A stretch of DNA of 64,000 bases from Sporobacter sp963677825 (GTDB lineage: Bacteria > Bacillota > Clostridia > Oscillospirales > Oscillospiraceae): NCBI GenBank assembly GCA_963677825.2, contig CAXXEF010000001.1:2170001-2234000 (forward strand). The letters run 5' to 3'. Shown in pieces: positions 26,255 to 34,896 of the stretch (position 1 is the stretch's first letter; each line of letters opens with the position of its first letter). The position numbers and the translations under genes were made by a program. A model generated the notes under the pieces. It was not told where the DNA came from. It saw nothing but the letters and a program-made list of their open reading frames with translations, and did not search any database.

Positions 26255-27397
26255 CTATTTAAGACCCATATGTGCGGCAACAACCATCTTTTGAACTTCG
26301 CTGGTACCTTCGTAGATCTCGGTGATCTTCGCGTCACGCATGAAGCGTTCAAACGGATACTCGCGGGTGTAGCCGTATCCGCCGACCAGCTGCAGGCAGC
26401 GGCGCGTGACGTCGCTGGCGACTTCGGAAGCGAAGAGCTTGGCCATCGCAGCCAAATCGCTGTACGGCTCGTGATCCTGCTTAGCCTGTGCTGCGCGGTA
26501 GATGAGCAGCCGGGCGGCTTCGACGTTCGTTTTCATGTCGGCCAGCTCAAACTGCGTGTTCTGGAACTTGCTGAGCGGACGGCCGAACTGTACGCGCTGT
26601 GTGACGTAATTAACGCACTCGTCGATCGCGCCTTCGGCGATGCCCAGTGCCTGCGCCGCGATGCCGATGCGGCCGCCGTCCAGCGTGGTCATGGCGATTT
26701 TAAAGCCTTTGTTCAGCTGGCCCAAGAGGTTCTCTTTTGGAACGATCATATCTTCAAAGATCAGCTCTGTTGTCGAGCTGCCCCGAATACCCATCTTTTT
26801 CTCATGTGCGCCGACAGAAAAGCCCGGGAAGTCTTTTTCCACGATGAACGCGGAGATGCCGCGGTTGCCTTGCTCTTTATCCGTCATGGCGAAGATAACG
26901 AATGTTTCGGCGACGCCGCCGTTGGTGATGAAAATCTTGGTGCCGTTAATAAGCCAGTGGTCGCCCTTGTCGACAGCCGTTGTCTTCTGCATGGCGGCGT
27001 CGGTGCCGGCGCTGGGCTCGGTCAATCCGAAGGCGCCCATCTTTTCGCCGGTCATCAGCGGCGTGAGATATTTTTGCTTTTGCTCATGCGTGCCGTACTC
27101 GCTGATCGGCCAGCAGCACAGCGAGCAATGGGCTGAAAGCGTTACGCTTGTGCTGGCACAGTATTTGGCCAATTCTTCGCACGCGGCGATGTATGTAACG
27201 TAGCTCAGGCCACATCCGGAATATTCCTCGGGAAACGGGATGCCCATCATACCCATCTCGGCCAGTTGAGAGACGGTCTCCTCGGGGTAACGCTCGTTTT
27301 CGTCAATTTCTGCTGCGATCGGCTGCACTTCTTTCAGACTGAAGTCAGTCAGCATTGAGATGATGTCTTGTTCTTCGGGAGAAAATTTGAAGTCCAT
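26255..27397 (-). CDS. Acyl-CoA dehydrogenase (butyryl-CoA dehydrogenase type)
   Basis: About 380 residues from MDFKFSPEEQ. FAD-dependent acyl-CoA dehydrogenase with FGLTEPSAGTDA, the GGYGYTREYPFERFMRDAKI C-terminal signature (first part GGYGYTREYPF) and EIYEGTSEVQ. The catalytic Glu lies in the last motif. Short-chain acyl-CoA oxidation or, with EtfAB, reduction of crotonyl-CoA to butyryl-CoA; no etf genes are in this window. Proximity to the CoA-transferase suggests butyrate metabolism. An alternative upstream ATG at 27424 lacks a ribosome binding site. Confidence 0.9.
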   Translation of the reverse strand: MDFKFSPEEQDIISMLTDFSLKEVQPIAAEIDENERYPEETVSQLAEMGMMGIPFPEEYSGCGLSYVTYIAACEELAKYCASTSVTLSAHCSLCCWPISEYGTHEQKQKYLTPLMTGEKMGAFGLTEPSAGTDAAMQKTTAVDKGDHWLINGTKIFITNGGVAETFVIFAMTDKEQGNRGISAFIVEKDFPGFSVGAHEKKMGIRGSSTTELIFEDMIVPKENLLGQLNKGFKIAMTTLDGGRIGIAAQALGIAEGAIDECVNYVTQRVQFGRPLSKFQNTQFELADMKTNVEAARLLIYRAAQAKQDHEPYSDLAAMAKLFASEVASDVTRRCLQLVGGYGYTREYPFERFMRDAKITEIYEGTSEVQKMVVAAHMGLK

Positions 27398-27424
27398 AGC
27401 AGTTTTGATTCCTTTTCCGTTCAT

Positions 27425-27926
27425 TCAATTTTTTTGTGGTTGCGTATGGCGGCTGCGGGATAGGAGCGGTGACGCTACAGCCGTCAGCGGCAAATACAGT
27501 ATATCCGCCGCTATATAATTAACTGTTATTGTGTAGGGTACGATCGACTAAATTTGCGATTCGTAAAAATAACAGGAGACTTTGTCTTTTTATAGACAAA
27601 ATAGGCCGATCGAAAATCAAACATGCTGAGATTCTATTAAATTTTTATAATTAATGTCAAGACGTTTCTGGTAAATTAAATAATAGATACCCAAAAATAG
27701 AATGATAATACAAAATAATAATTAATATAGCGTAATTTTGGATGCCAAATAATTATCATAAATAATAATAAAAATGTACGATAGTTGTACGATGTGTATT
27801 GGCTAACACGCAGCTTTGCGGTTCTGAATTCTGAATGGAGAAGCGAGCTGGGTTGAAATTTCCAAACAGAGTGCTACAATGAACCAAGAAAAAACGCGCA
27901 ACGCGCGTAAAGCGAAGGGATGAAAT
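27425..27926. other. AT-rich intergenic region with promoter and small inverted repeats
   Basis: No gene is convincing here. A TTTGTCT/AGACAAA inverted repeat is at 27581-27600, about 185 bp upstream of the dehydrogenase start. TTGAAA (27853-27858), a 16-bp spacer and TACAAT (27875-27880) form a plausible plus-strand promoter for the flavodoxin-ferredoxin gene. The stretch 27600-27780 is very AT-rich and otherwise featureless. Confidence 0.5.
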
Positions 27927-28751
27927 ATGACTGTTAAAAAAGTATGGGCTGTTTATTTCAGCGCGACAGATACAACGCGCGCCATCGTCGAACGGGTCGC
28001 GCGCGCGATCGCCGACGCGACCGGCGCGGACTATGCCGTACGCGACTTTACGTTGCCGGCAGGACGCGAGAATGCCTTGACGTTTGGTGCGGACGAGCTG
28101 GCCGTATTCGGGACGCCGGTCATCGCCGGGCGTGTGCCGAACGTTCTCTTGAAGTATCTTGCGACAATCAGCGGCAGCGGTGCGCTCGGCGTGCCGATCG
28201 TCCTGTACGGCAACCGCGACTACGACGACGCGCTGATCGAGCTGCGCGATATCCTGGAAAACGGCGGACTGCGCACGATCGCAGCCGGGGCGTTTATCGG
28301 TGAGCATTCGTTCTCCGAGATTCTCGCTAAGGAGCGTCCGGACGGCGCGGATATGGCCAAAGCCGACGCGTTTGCCCGCGCTGTTGCCGATAAGCTCGCG
28401 GCGATGACCCAGCTGCCGTCCGAGCCGATTGACGTGAAGGGGACGCCGTCGCCGTACAGCGGTTACTATCAGCCGCGCGACCGCGGCGGTAATCCCGTCG
28501 ACATCAGAAAAGTCAAGCCGATCACGACCGACGACTGCATCAACTGCCTGACATGCGCCGACGTCTGCCCGATGGGCTCGATCAGCTATGACGACGTGAG
28601 CACATTCACGGGCATTTGCATCAAATGCTGTGCATGCGTTAAAAATTGCCCCGTTGGCGCCAAGCAGTTTACAGACGAGAAGTATCTCTACCACAAGAAC
28701 GAGCTGGAGGAAGGGCTGACGCGCCGAGCGGAGCCGGAGACTTTTGTATAA
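27927..28751 (+). CDS. Flavodoxin-ferredoxin fusion (EFR1-type ferredoxin)
   Basis: 274 residues. The N-terminal flavodoxin-like fold (about 1-165) starts VWAVYFSATDTTRAI, matching a phosphate-binding loop for FMN, and has FGTPVIAGRVP. The C-terminal part (about 195-250) carries two 4Fe-4S motifs, CINCLTCADVCPMG and CIKCCACVKNCPVG. This EFR1-type arrangement occurs in many anaerobes as a soluble electron carrier of unknown partner. Monocistronic between promoter and terminator; GAAGGGA precedes the ATG. Confidence 0.85.
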   Translation: MTVKKVWAVYFSATDTTRAIVERVARAIADATGADYAVRDFTLPAGRENALTFGADELAVFGTPVIAGRVPNVLLKYLATISGSGALGVPIVLYGNRDYDDALIELRDILENGGLRTIAAGAFIGEHSFSEILAKERPDGADMAKADAFARAVADKLAAMTQLPSEPIDVKGTPSPYSGYYQPRDRGGNPVDIRKVKPITTDDCINCLTCADVCPMGSISYDDVSTFTGICIKCCACVKNCPVGAKQFTDEKYLYHKNELEEGLTRRAEPETFV

Positions 28752-28768
28752 GGGTACATAGCCATAAC

Positions 28769-28802
28769 AAAACCGCCGCATCAACACGATGCGGCGGTTT
28801 TT
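28769..28802. terminator. Bidirectional terminator between flavodoxin-ferredoxin and ketopantoate-reductase genes
   Basis: AAAACCGCCGCATC (28769-28782) pairs with GATGCGGCGGTTTT (28788-28801); loop AACAC; T-runs on both strands. The same 13-bp stem is reused at 42979-43008. Confidence 0.9.
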
Positions 28803-28822
28803 ATTTCTGGTGGTTGGGCGCA

Positions 28823-29782
28823 TTACTCGGCGTCGTATAAATCCTCGATGGCTTTGATCATCTGGGTGAGTACGCGGTTGTGCGGCGTGCCGATCCCGAG
28901 CTGCTCGCCCATTTTGACGACGGCGCCGTTGAGGCTGTCGATCTCCGTTGGGATTTTGCGTTCGATGTCCTGCAGGGTCGAAGATCGGTGCGCGTATGTC
29001 GGCGGTAGGATTGTTTCAAAAAACGCCTGCGTGTACTGCTCGGCGTCCGGCCAAAACGTCTCGTGACCGCTGGCGTGCATGACGGCAAAAACTTCGGTGA
29101 TGACGGCCTTTATCAGCGCGACGCTGCTTGTACTTTTGATCAGGCCGCCGTAGCTTGTTTTCAGAATCGCGCTGAGCGGATTGAGCGCGCAGTTATATAG
29201 GAGCTTGGCCCACAGTGTCTTGTCAATCTCGTCTGTCAAGGTGCAGGGGATACCGCCGCCGTCGATGGCTTCGGCGAGCGGCCGGCACGCTTGGGATGGA
29301 TGGCCGAAGATACTGCCGATCGACATCGGCGTGAGCAGCACCGTCGCTTCGCTGATAAACGGCTCGGGGCGCTTAAAGCCGATGGCGAAGCTCGCGTGAT
29401 AAATTTGCGCCGTGCTGAACGTAGGCAAATACGCCTGCTCGTTGCCGTAGCCGTTCTGAAAGAGCACGATGCGTCCGTGCGGGGCAAGGATGTCTTTTTG
29501 CCGACGGGCGAGCTGTACGGCAATGTCGGCGTTAGCCGTTGCCTTAGCGCTGATGATGATGTAATCGTAGCCGCCGGGCGCCGTGTCGATTGTGTCAAAA
29601 ACGCGGAGCTTACCGGGCGGGACAACGGCGTCGCCCAGAATGCCGCGCCGCGCGACGCCGTGACGCTGCAGGGCTTCGGCTGTTTGTCCGCGCGCGACAA
29701 GGTCGGCCCGGACGCCGGACATGTACAGCGCCGACGTAACGGACAGACCGACGGCGCCGCAGCCGATAACAAGTGCGTTCAT
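28823..29782 (-). CDS. Ketopantoate reductase family protein (2-dehydropantoate 2-reductase)
   Basis: 319 residues from the ATG at 29782 (GGAG upstream). The N-terminal NADP-binding motif GCGAVGLSVTSAL and the family Lys/Asn/Ser pattern in KTLWAKLLYNCALNPLSAIL are present, as is the C-terminal EIDSLNGAVVKMGEQLG. PanE makes pantoate for CoA, but clostridia often carry several ApbA/PanE paralogues of other function, and no other pantothenate gene is nearby. Function therefore uncertain beyond an NAD(P)H-dependent 2-oxoacid-type reductase. Confidence 0.8.
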   Translation of the reverse strand: MNALVIGCGAVGLSVTSALYMSGVRADLVARGQTAEALQRHGVARRGILGDAVVPPGKLRVFDTIDTAPGGYDYIIISAKATANADIAVQLARRQKDILAPHGRIVLFQNGYGNEQAYLPTFSTAQIYHASFAIGFKRPEPFISEATVLLTPMSIGSIFGHPSQACRPLAEAIDGGGIPCTLTDEIDKTLWAKLLYNCALNPLSAILKTSYGGLIKSTSSVALIKAVITEVFAVMHASGHETFWPDAEQYTQAFFETILPPTYAHRSSTLQDIERKIPTEIDSLNGAVVKMGEQLGIGTPHNRVLTQMIKAIEDLYDAE

Positions 29783-29923
29783 CTGATTGTCTCCTGTGAT
29801 TTGTTTTTGAAATATGCACAAGGATTATATCATATTTTTGCGGCATGGCGGATTCAAGGCCAGTTTTTATGCAGAGTGATAATTTATCATGCCTATTGAT
29901 TATAACTATGGACGATGAAGTCA

Positions 29924-29952
29924 TTGATTTTTTTGGTTGTTTGCAGTAAAAT
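29924..29952 (+). promoter_or_regulatory. Promoter candidate for the glycyl radical enzyme gene
   Basis: TTGATT (29924-29929), a 17-bp spacer and TAAAAT (29947-29952) lie about 80 bp upstream of the ATG. A GCCGCCAAAGGCGG hairpin is in the leader just before the AGGAGG site. Confidence 0.5.
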
Positions 29953-30032
29953 ATAAGTACAGTGCTACGTAAATCATGCGCGCCGCTCGCTCTAAAGCGG
30001 CAGCCGCCAAAGGCGGAGCTACAGGAGGTATT

Positions 30033-32471
30033 ATGAGCTTTATACTAAATCCAATCTCACAGCGCGTTATCAGGCAGCGCGCCCTGTACCGGGATACGGT
30101 GCCCGAAATCTGCCTTGGACGGTATAAGATCCTTACGGAGTTCTATATGAACCATCCGGAGCTTAACGGCATTTTGCGCCGGGCGAAGGTGATGAAGGAA
30201 ATATTTGAGAATGTTCCCATCCGCATCGGCGACGACGAGGTCATCGTTGGTTCGCAGGCAAGCAAGTATCGCGCTGCCACGCTGTATCCGGAAAACTGTG
30301 TCTCACATATTAAAGACGAGATCGGCTCCGGCTCAATCGCCACGCGCGATATCGATCCGTATATCATCTCCGAGGAGGACCGGCAGTACGTCAACGAGAC
30401 GATCGATTACTGGCTTAAGGGCGAGAGCACTTTTGCCAAGACGATGGCGTATTATCCCGAAGAGTACGCCGACCACGACTCCAACGGCGTCACGCTGATC
30501 GGCCGCATGACCATCAGCGACACGGCGGTCGGCCACTTCGTTACAGGCTACGACAAGGCCATCCGGGTGGGCTTCAAGGCCATCAAGGAAGAGGCGGAAC
30601 AGAAGATTGCCGAGATTCTTGAAAACACCATGCCCGACAACACGAACAGCCAGTATAACTTTTACCGCGCCATCGTGCTCGTCAGCGAGGGCATGATTAA
30701 TCTGACGAAACGCTACGCCGCGCTCGCGCGGGAAAAAGCGGCCGCCGAGACGAATCCGGCGCGCAAGGCCGAGCTGGAAAAAATGGCCGAAGTACTTGAC
30801 TGGGTCATGGAAAACCCCAGCCGCAATTACCACGAAGCGCTGCAGTGCCTGTTCATGTATCAGACGTGCCTGTGCCTGGAGGGCAACATCCACGGCATGA
30901 CGTTCGGCCGCGTCGACCAGTATCTGGGCGACTTCCTTGACCGTGACCTCGAAGACGGCACGATTACGATGGAATACGCGCAGGAGCTGCTCGATATGTT
31001 CTATCTGAAGGTCGCCGAAATCAACAAACCGTGGAGCCACGGGGCGACGCAGTCGGCGCCGGGGTATACGTCCGGCCAGCTGATGTGCATGGGCGGCGTC
31101 GATAAAGACGGCAACGACGCGTCCAACAAAGTCACGTATATGATGCTCCAATGTATGGCGCGCCTTGTCCTGCACGATCCGCCGCAGACGCTGCGCATCC
31201 ACAAGGGGACACCCAAAGCGCTTTGGGAGGCGGCGATTGAAACAACGAAGATCTGCGGCGGCATCCCGACGTTTGAAAACGACGACGTGATCGTCCCGGC
31301 GCTCCTCAAACGAGGGCTCTCGCTGGAAGACGCGCGCAACTACTCGCCGATCGGCTGCGTCGAGCCCGGCGGCAACGGCAACGATTGGCCCGCCTGCGGC
31401 GGTACGGGCAGTATGTCGTACATTAACCTGCCCAATGCCGTATTGCTCGGCATCAATAACGGCAGCTTGCTCCAGCCGCTTTACAGCCCGCGCAGCGGGA
31501 CGACAAGTAACAAGCAGGTTGGCCCGGCAACGGGATATCTCTACGAGATGGAAAACTTCGAGCAGGTAAAAGAGGCGTATCAGAAGCAGGTCGAGTATTT
31601 TGTCAAGTGGCATGTCATCGTCAACAACAACGCCGAATATACCACGCGCGAAGTGCTACCGCTGCCGGTCGTCTCGGCGACGATGGGCGGCTGTATGGAA
31701 AAAGGCGCGGACGTCATGTACGGCGGTGCGAAATATAACGGCACCGGCATTCCGGGCGTCGGCATCGGCAACGTCGCCGACTCGCTGTTCATGATCAAGC
31801 ATCTGTGCTTCGATACGAAGAAATGCACCACGCGCGAATTGTACGATGCGCTTAAGAACGACTGGAAGGGCTACGAAGACCTCCAGCGCTATATCAAAAA
31901 CGAAGCGCCGCACTACGGCAACGCCATCGACGAGGTCGACGAGATTGCCGCGTGGGCGAGTGAAAAATTTGCCGAGGTCGTCACGTCCTGCACAGGGCCG
32001 CGCGGCAACTATACGGCGGCGATGTTCCCCGTCACCATCAACGTCATGTTCGGCATGATGACGTCCGCCACACCGGACGGCCGCAACGCCGGCGTCCCGC
32101 TGGCCGACGGTATCTCTCCCGTACAGCAGATGGACACAAGCGGCCCGACGGCCGTCGTGCGCTCCGTTGCCGCGATCGACCAGACGCTGTTCGCCAACGG
32201 TACGCTGTTTAACATGAAGTTCAGCCCGTCGGCCCTCAGCGGCGAGGACGGCGTCGAGAAGCTCAGCCAGCTGATCCAGACGTATTTTGAGCTCGGCGGC
32301 ATGGAGATTCAGGTCAACGTCCTGTCGGCCGAAACGCTGAAGGACGCACAGACGAAACCCGACGAGTATAAAAATCTCGTCGTGCGTGTCGCAGGCTTCT
32401 CGGCCTATTTCGTCGAGATGCACGTCGCCGCGCAGAACGACCTCATCAGCCGTACTGTGCTGGAAATGTAA
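30033..32471 (+). CDS. Glycyl radical enzyme, pyruvate formate-lyase/dehydratase family
   Basis: 812 residues from the ATG at 30033 (AGGAGGT upstream). The active-site motif IGCVEPGG places the thiyl Cys at about residue 442 with Glu two residues on, the form found in eliminating/dehydratase-type glycyl radical enzymes rather than true pyruvate formate-lyase. The radical Gly is in RVAGFSAYF at about residue 788, followed by a conserved C-terminal SRT. Such enzymes need a radical SAM activase, yet none is adjacent or obvious in this window. Substrate is unknown; candidates include diols, choline-like amines or hydroxyproline. Monocistronic with its own terminator. Confidence 0.85.
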   Translation: MSFILNPISQRVIRQRALYRDTVPEICLGRYKILTEFYMNHPELNGILRRAKVMKEIFENVPIRIGDDEVIVGSQASKYRAATLYPENCVSHIKDEIGSGSIATRDIDPYIISEEDRQYVNETIDYWLKGESTFAKTMAYYPEEYADHDSNGVTLIGRMTISDTAVGHFVTGYDKAIRVGFKAIKEEAEQKIAEILENTMPDNTNSQYNFYRAIVLVSEGMINLTKRYAALAREKAAAETNPARKAELEKMAEVLDWVMENPSRNYHEALQCLFMYQTCLCLEGNIHGMTFGRVDQYLGDFLDRDLEDGTITMEYAQELLDMFYLKVAEINKPWSHGATQSAPGYTSGQLMCMGGVDKDGNDASNKVTYMMLQCMARLVLHDPPQTLRIHKGTPKALWEAAIETTKICGGIPTFENDDVIVPALLKRGLSLEDARNYSPIGCVEPGGNGNDWPACGGTGSMSYINLPNAVLLGINNGSLLQPLYSPRSGTTSNKQVGPATGYLYEMENFEQVKEAYQKQVEYFVKWHVIVNNNAEYTTREVLPLPVVSATMGGCMEKGADVMYGGAKYNGTGIPGVGIGNVADSLFMIKHLCFDTKKCTTRELYDALKNDWKGYEDLQRYIKNEAPHYGNAIDEVDEIAAWASEKFAEVVTSCTGPRGNYTAAMFPVTINVMFGMMTSATPDGRNAGVPLADGISPVQQMDTSGPTAVVRSVAAIDQTLFANGTLFNMKFSPSALSGEDGVEKLSQLIQTYFELGGMEIQVNVLSAETLKDAQTKPDEYKNLVVRVAGFSAYFVEMHVAAQNDLISRTVLEM

Positions 32472-32479
32472 TATAAGTC

Positions 32480-32517
32480 AAAAAAGAGGCCTACCTGTCA
32501 AGGTAGGCCTCTTTTTT
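32480..32517 (+). terminator. Terminator of the glycyl radical enzyme gene
   Basis: AAAAAGAGGCCTACCT (32481-32496) pairs perfectly with AGGTAGGCCTCTTTTT (32501-32516), loop GTCA, followed by T. Nine bp after the stop codon. Confidence 0.95.
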
Positions 32518-32659
32518 GATATTAAGTCCTCGTTCTGTGGACCTCTATCAGCAAGGCTTTCGGGAAGGCTTTTCATGTAATGCCGATTTCGAATAAGTCT
32601 TTGATGGCCGAATGCATTGAATCTTGCCATACAAGCAGGAAACCATATTGTGGTTCACA

Positions 32660-33562
32660 CTACCAGCTTAATGTAATGTTTTTAATAACACAAATTCCGC
32701 CTTCACGATAAAAGTAGGTTTCCAAATGGGGGGAACCCATTTGATAAATTCTACGAGACACGTAGTGATCAGATTTCTCGGTGTCGCTATATGTTTCTAG
32801 CACGATAAAGGAACAATTTTGATCTGGTGCTAATTCCTCCGGTGTCGCACCATATGGGTAATCGCTCCGAGAAAGGAGCTCGCCGTCGGAACCGTACTGA
32901 AGAATTGAAAAGTGATCAGGTATATCGATACCAACAACAGTTATAGTGACGGAGATGCCAGATGATTGGACGTTGTTATTCGTTGTGATTGATGTTGTAG
33001 CATCGACTTTTAGGGAGCAGACTTCGCCATTGAACATCTCGAAAGAACGGCCTGCGGAACGAGTCGAATAGATTCTTCCATCCGATGTTTGATAGATTGG
33101 ATTCATAAACAATGTGATGTATTTTTCTGTCGTTGCGATATATATTGTTCCATCAAGTTCAAGGAATTTTCCATCGTCAGAGGCTATTATTGTTGTTCTA
33201 CCATCGGTTATCGCTTCATCTCGAACGGCTGTATTAAATATTCCGGTATCTTTGTATTCAATGAAATTGAAATAGTAGATGCCGTTTATCCCTTCAAATA
33301 TGTTTTTGCTTTCATTGCGAAATCCATTACTATATTCGGCTGTAATTTCGCTGCCGGGCAAAGTGGCATACAATCTGGCTGTATTGCTTTTATTATTATC
33401 ATCAGTTCCAATATCGAGCGGTTCGGTTGTGATTAAAACTCCTATAAGGTTATCCTTAGCTAAAATATTTGAGGAATTAACCGACGCTAAAGAGAATCCT
33501 GCAAGCCCAGCAGCGGAAGCCAGGGCAATCAAACAAGCAATAATGATTAGATTACGTTTCAT
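32660..33562 (-). CDS. Secreted or membrane-anchored protein of unknown function
   Basis: 300 residues from the ATG at 33562 (GGAGG at about 33569-33573). A Lys/Arg start and a hydrophobic stretch of ~20 residues (LIIIACLIALASAAGLAGFS) mark a signal peptide or anchor; there is no lipobox. The remainder is soluble, Thr/Ser/Asp-rich and beta-like, with no family recognised. It overlaps the HTH gene stop by 11 bp, so it is the third gene of the unit with the membrane protein and HTH regulator. Base composition is more AT-rich than the core genes, in keeping with an acquired island. Confidence 0.65.
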   Translation of the reverse strand: MKRNLIIIACLIALASAAGLAGFSLASVNSSNILAKDNLIGVLITTEPLDIGTDDNNKSNTARLYATLPGSEITAEYSNGFRNESKNIFEGINGIYYFNFIEYKDTGIFNTAVRDEAITDGRTTIIASDDGKFLELDGTIYIATTEKYITLFMNPIYQTSDGRIYSTRSAGRSFEMFNGEVCSLKVDATTSITTNNNVQSSGISVTITVVGIDIPDHFSILQYGSDGELLSRSDYPYGATPEELAPDQNCSFIVLETYSDTEKSDHYVSRRIYQMGSPHLETYFYREGGICVIKNITLSW

Positions 33563-33779
33563 CAAAGTCCTCCAGATTACCATCGAATTTTAAAATATCA
33601 CCAACATCGCAAGAGAGAAAATAGCAAATTCGATTAACTGTTTTGAACCGAATACCCTTCGCTTTCCCACTGCGAAGAATAGAAAGGTTTGCTTCGGTGA
33701 TACCGATTTTCGCGCAAAGTTCTTTTGATGTCATATTACGTGCTTTTAACACATCTTCTAATAATACTCGTATAGCCAT
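33552..33779 (-). CDS. Small HTH regulator (YozG/HTH_26 type)
   Basis: 75 residues, a lone Cro/CI-type helix-turn-helix: SKELCAKIGITEANLSIL with GKAKGIRFKTVNRIC and a SCDVGDILKF end typical of YozG-like regulators. The ATG at 33779 has GAGG 8 bp upstream. These proteins are commonly encoded with DUF2975-type membrane proteins, as here (13 bp gap), and may control their own operon. Confidence 0.85.
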   Translation of the reverse strand: MAIRVLLEDVLKARNMTSKELCAKIGITEANLSILRSGKAKGIRFKTVNRICYFLSCDVGDILKFDGNLEDFDET

Positions 33780-33792
33780 AAGCAAAACCTCA

Positions 33793-34767
33793 TTAAATAA
33801 ATAGATCGTTGTCGTGCTTTAGGGCGCGATTTTCTGAAATCAAACGAGCAAAGAATAAAACGGTTAACACAAAAAGTACTGACATGATGGGGATTGACAA
33901 ATTGGCTTCGGTATTTCGCAATGTTTTTGCGAAGAGCAATTGCAGAAGGTTGAATGAGATGCCGGACACAACGACAATGCCAAGTGATTTATAGCAAAAT
34001 AGTGAGAGCTGTTTTGAAAGGATCTCGGTTTTTTCCGAATGAGCATCATTATACATTTCGGTTAATAAATCTAAGGCAAGAAATACAATTACGGTATTTA
34101 GTATATAGGGTATCGCGTCCAAAAGAAAACCAAGCACTAAGAAGACATAAGTAATTCCAAGCCCAGCTTGCAGCCCAGTGTTTTGCGCTTGAAGTGCAAA
34201 AAAGGAATTCAACAAATCTCCAAAATTGCTACCAAAAACAATCCATGCGAAGAAAAAACAAAGACTATATAATGTCACACTGGAGTATACGATCAGCTTT
34301 TTCGTGTTGCTGTCAAAAGCGAGACGGATAAATCTCAAAATGAGATAACCCCATAAAATGGACCAGATGGTTATGCTTAGAATAGCTTTGCCGGCAGCTA
34401 CACCTAAAGCTCCCAGGCCTATGAAAATCAACTCAAGATTCTCCGTGTTGATCATCAGATAAAGTGATACAAGCAATACAGAAGAAAGCAGGCCAACGAG
34501 TGCGTCCTCAAGATGTAATTTTCGCTTATCTTTTGATGCGATAAGATAATAAACCGGAAGAAAACAAATAGCTAAATAGAGAGTCAACGCGATAGCATTA
34601 CCAAGCAGACCCGAACCAGACAACAGTTTTAGTATAAGACCAATCTGTTCAAATGGAAACGCGATTACTGACGAAAATACATCAGTAAATGAATATTTCA
34701 GCAGATTGAGGACGAAAAGCAGTACCGTTTCAAGAGCTAAAAGGATGTATACAAATTTGCGAGTCAT
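33793..34767 (-). CDS. Polytopic membrane protein, DUF2975-like
   Basis: 324 residues with about eight hydrophobic segments. The C-terminal stretch, a membrane helix followed by RLISENRALKHDNDLFI, resembles the end of DUF2975 proteins, which are usually shorter (~160-200 residues). The HTH partner supports the assignment. Role unknown; presumed membrane sensor or partner of the regulator. First gene of the three-gene unit; GAGGTGGAG precedes the ATG. Confidence 0.55.
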   Translation of the reverse strand: MTRKFVYILLALETVLLFVLNLLKYSFTDVFSSVIAFPFEQIGLILKLLSGSGLLGNAIALTLYLAICFLPVYYLIASKDKRKLHLEDALVGLLSSVLLVSLYLMINTENLELIFIGLGALGVAAGKAILSITIWSILWGYLILRFIRLAFDSNTKKLIVYSSVTLYSLCFFFAWIVFGSNFGDLLNSFFALQAQNTGLQAGLGITYVFLVLGFLLDAIPYILNTVIVFLALDLLTEMYNDAHSEKTEILSKQLSLFCYKSLGIVVVSGISFNLLQLLFAKTLRNTEANLSIPIMSVLFVLTVLFFARLISENRALKHDNDLFI

Positions 34768-34790
34768 GACTCCACCTCGATTATTGTATT

Positions 34791-34896
34791 ACGATAATAT
34801 CAGAGCGACAATATCATAAAAATTATCGTTTGTCAATAATATTGATGTACGATGGAAGATTATTTTTATTGACGATTCGTATACAAAATAATCGTC
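34791..34896. promoter_or_regulatory. Cluster of inverted repeats upstream of the membrane protein/HTH unit
   Basis: Three nested dyads occur: ACGATAAT (34791-34798) with ATTATCGT (34822-34829); TCAATA-A-TATTGA (34833-34845) flanked by CGT and ACG (34827-34851); and GACGATT (34871-34877) with AATCGTC (34890-34896). The recurring ACGAT/ATCGT half-site suggests several operators for one regulator, most simply the adjacent small HTH protein. Confidence 0.45.

Noticed and set aside
26119..26352. N-terminal extension of the CoA-transferase alpha subunit
   Set aside because: It would cross the terminator hairpin of the neighbouring gene and has no family similarity.
30333..31613. Long minus-strand open frame over the glycyl radical enzyme
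   Set aside because: Antisense to an intact conserved enzyme, Arg/Val/His-rich, no ribosome binding site.
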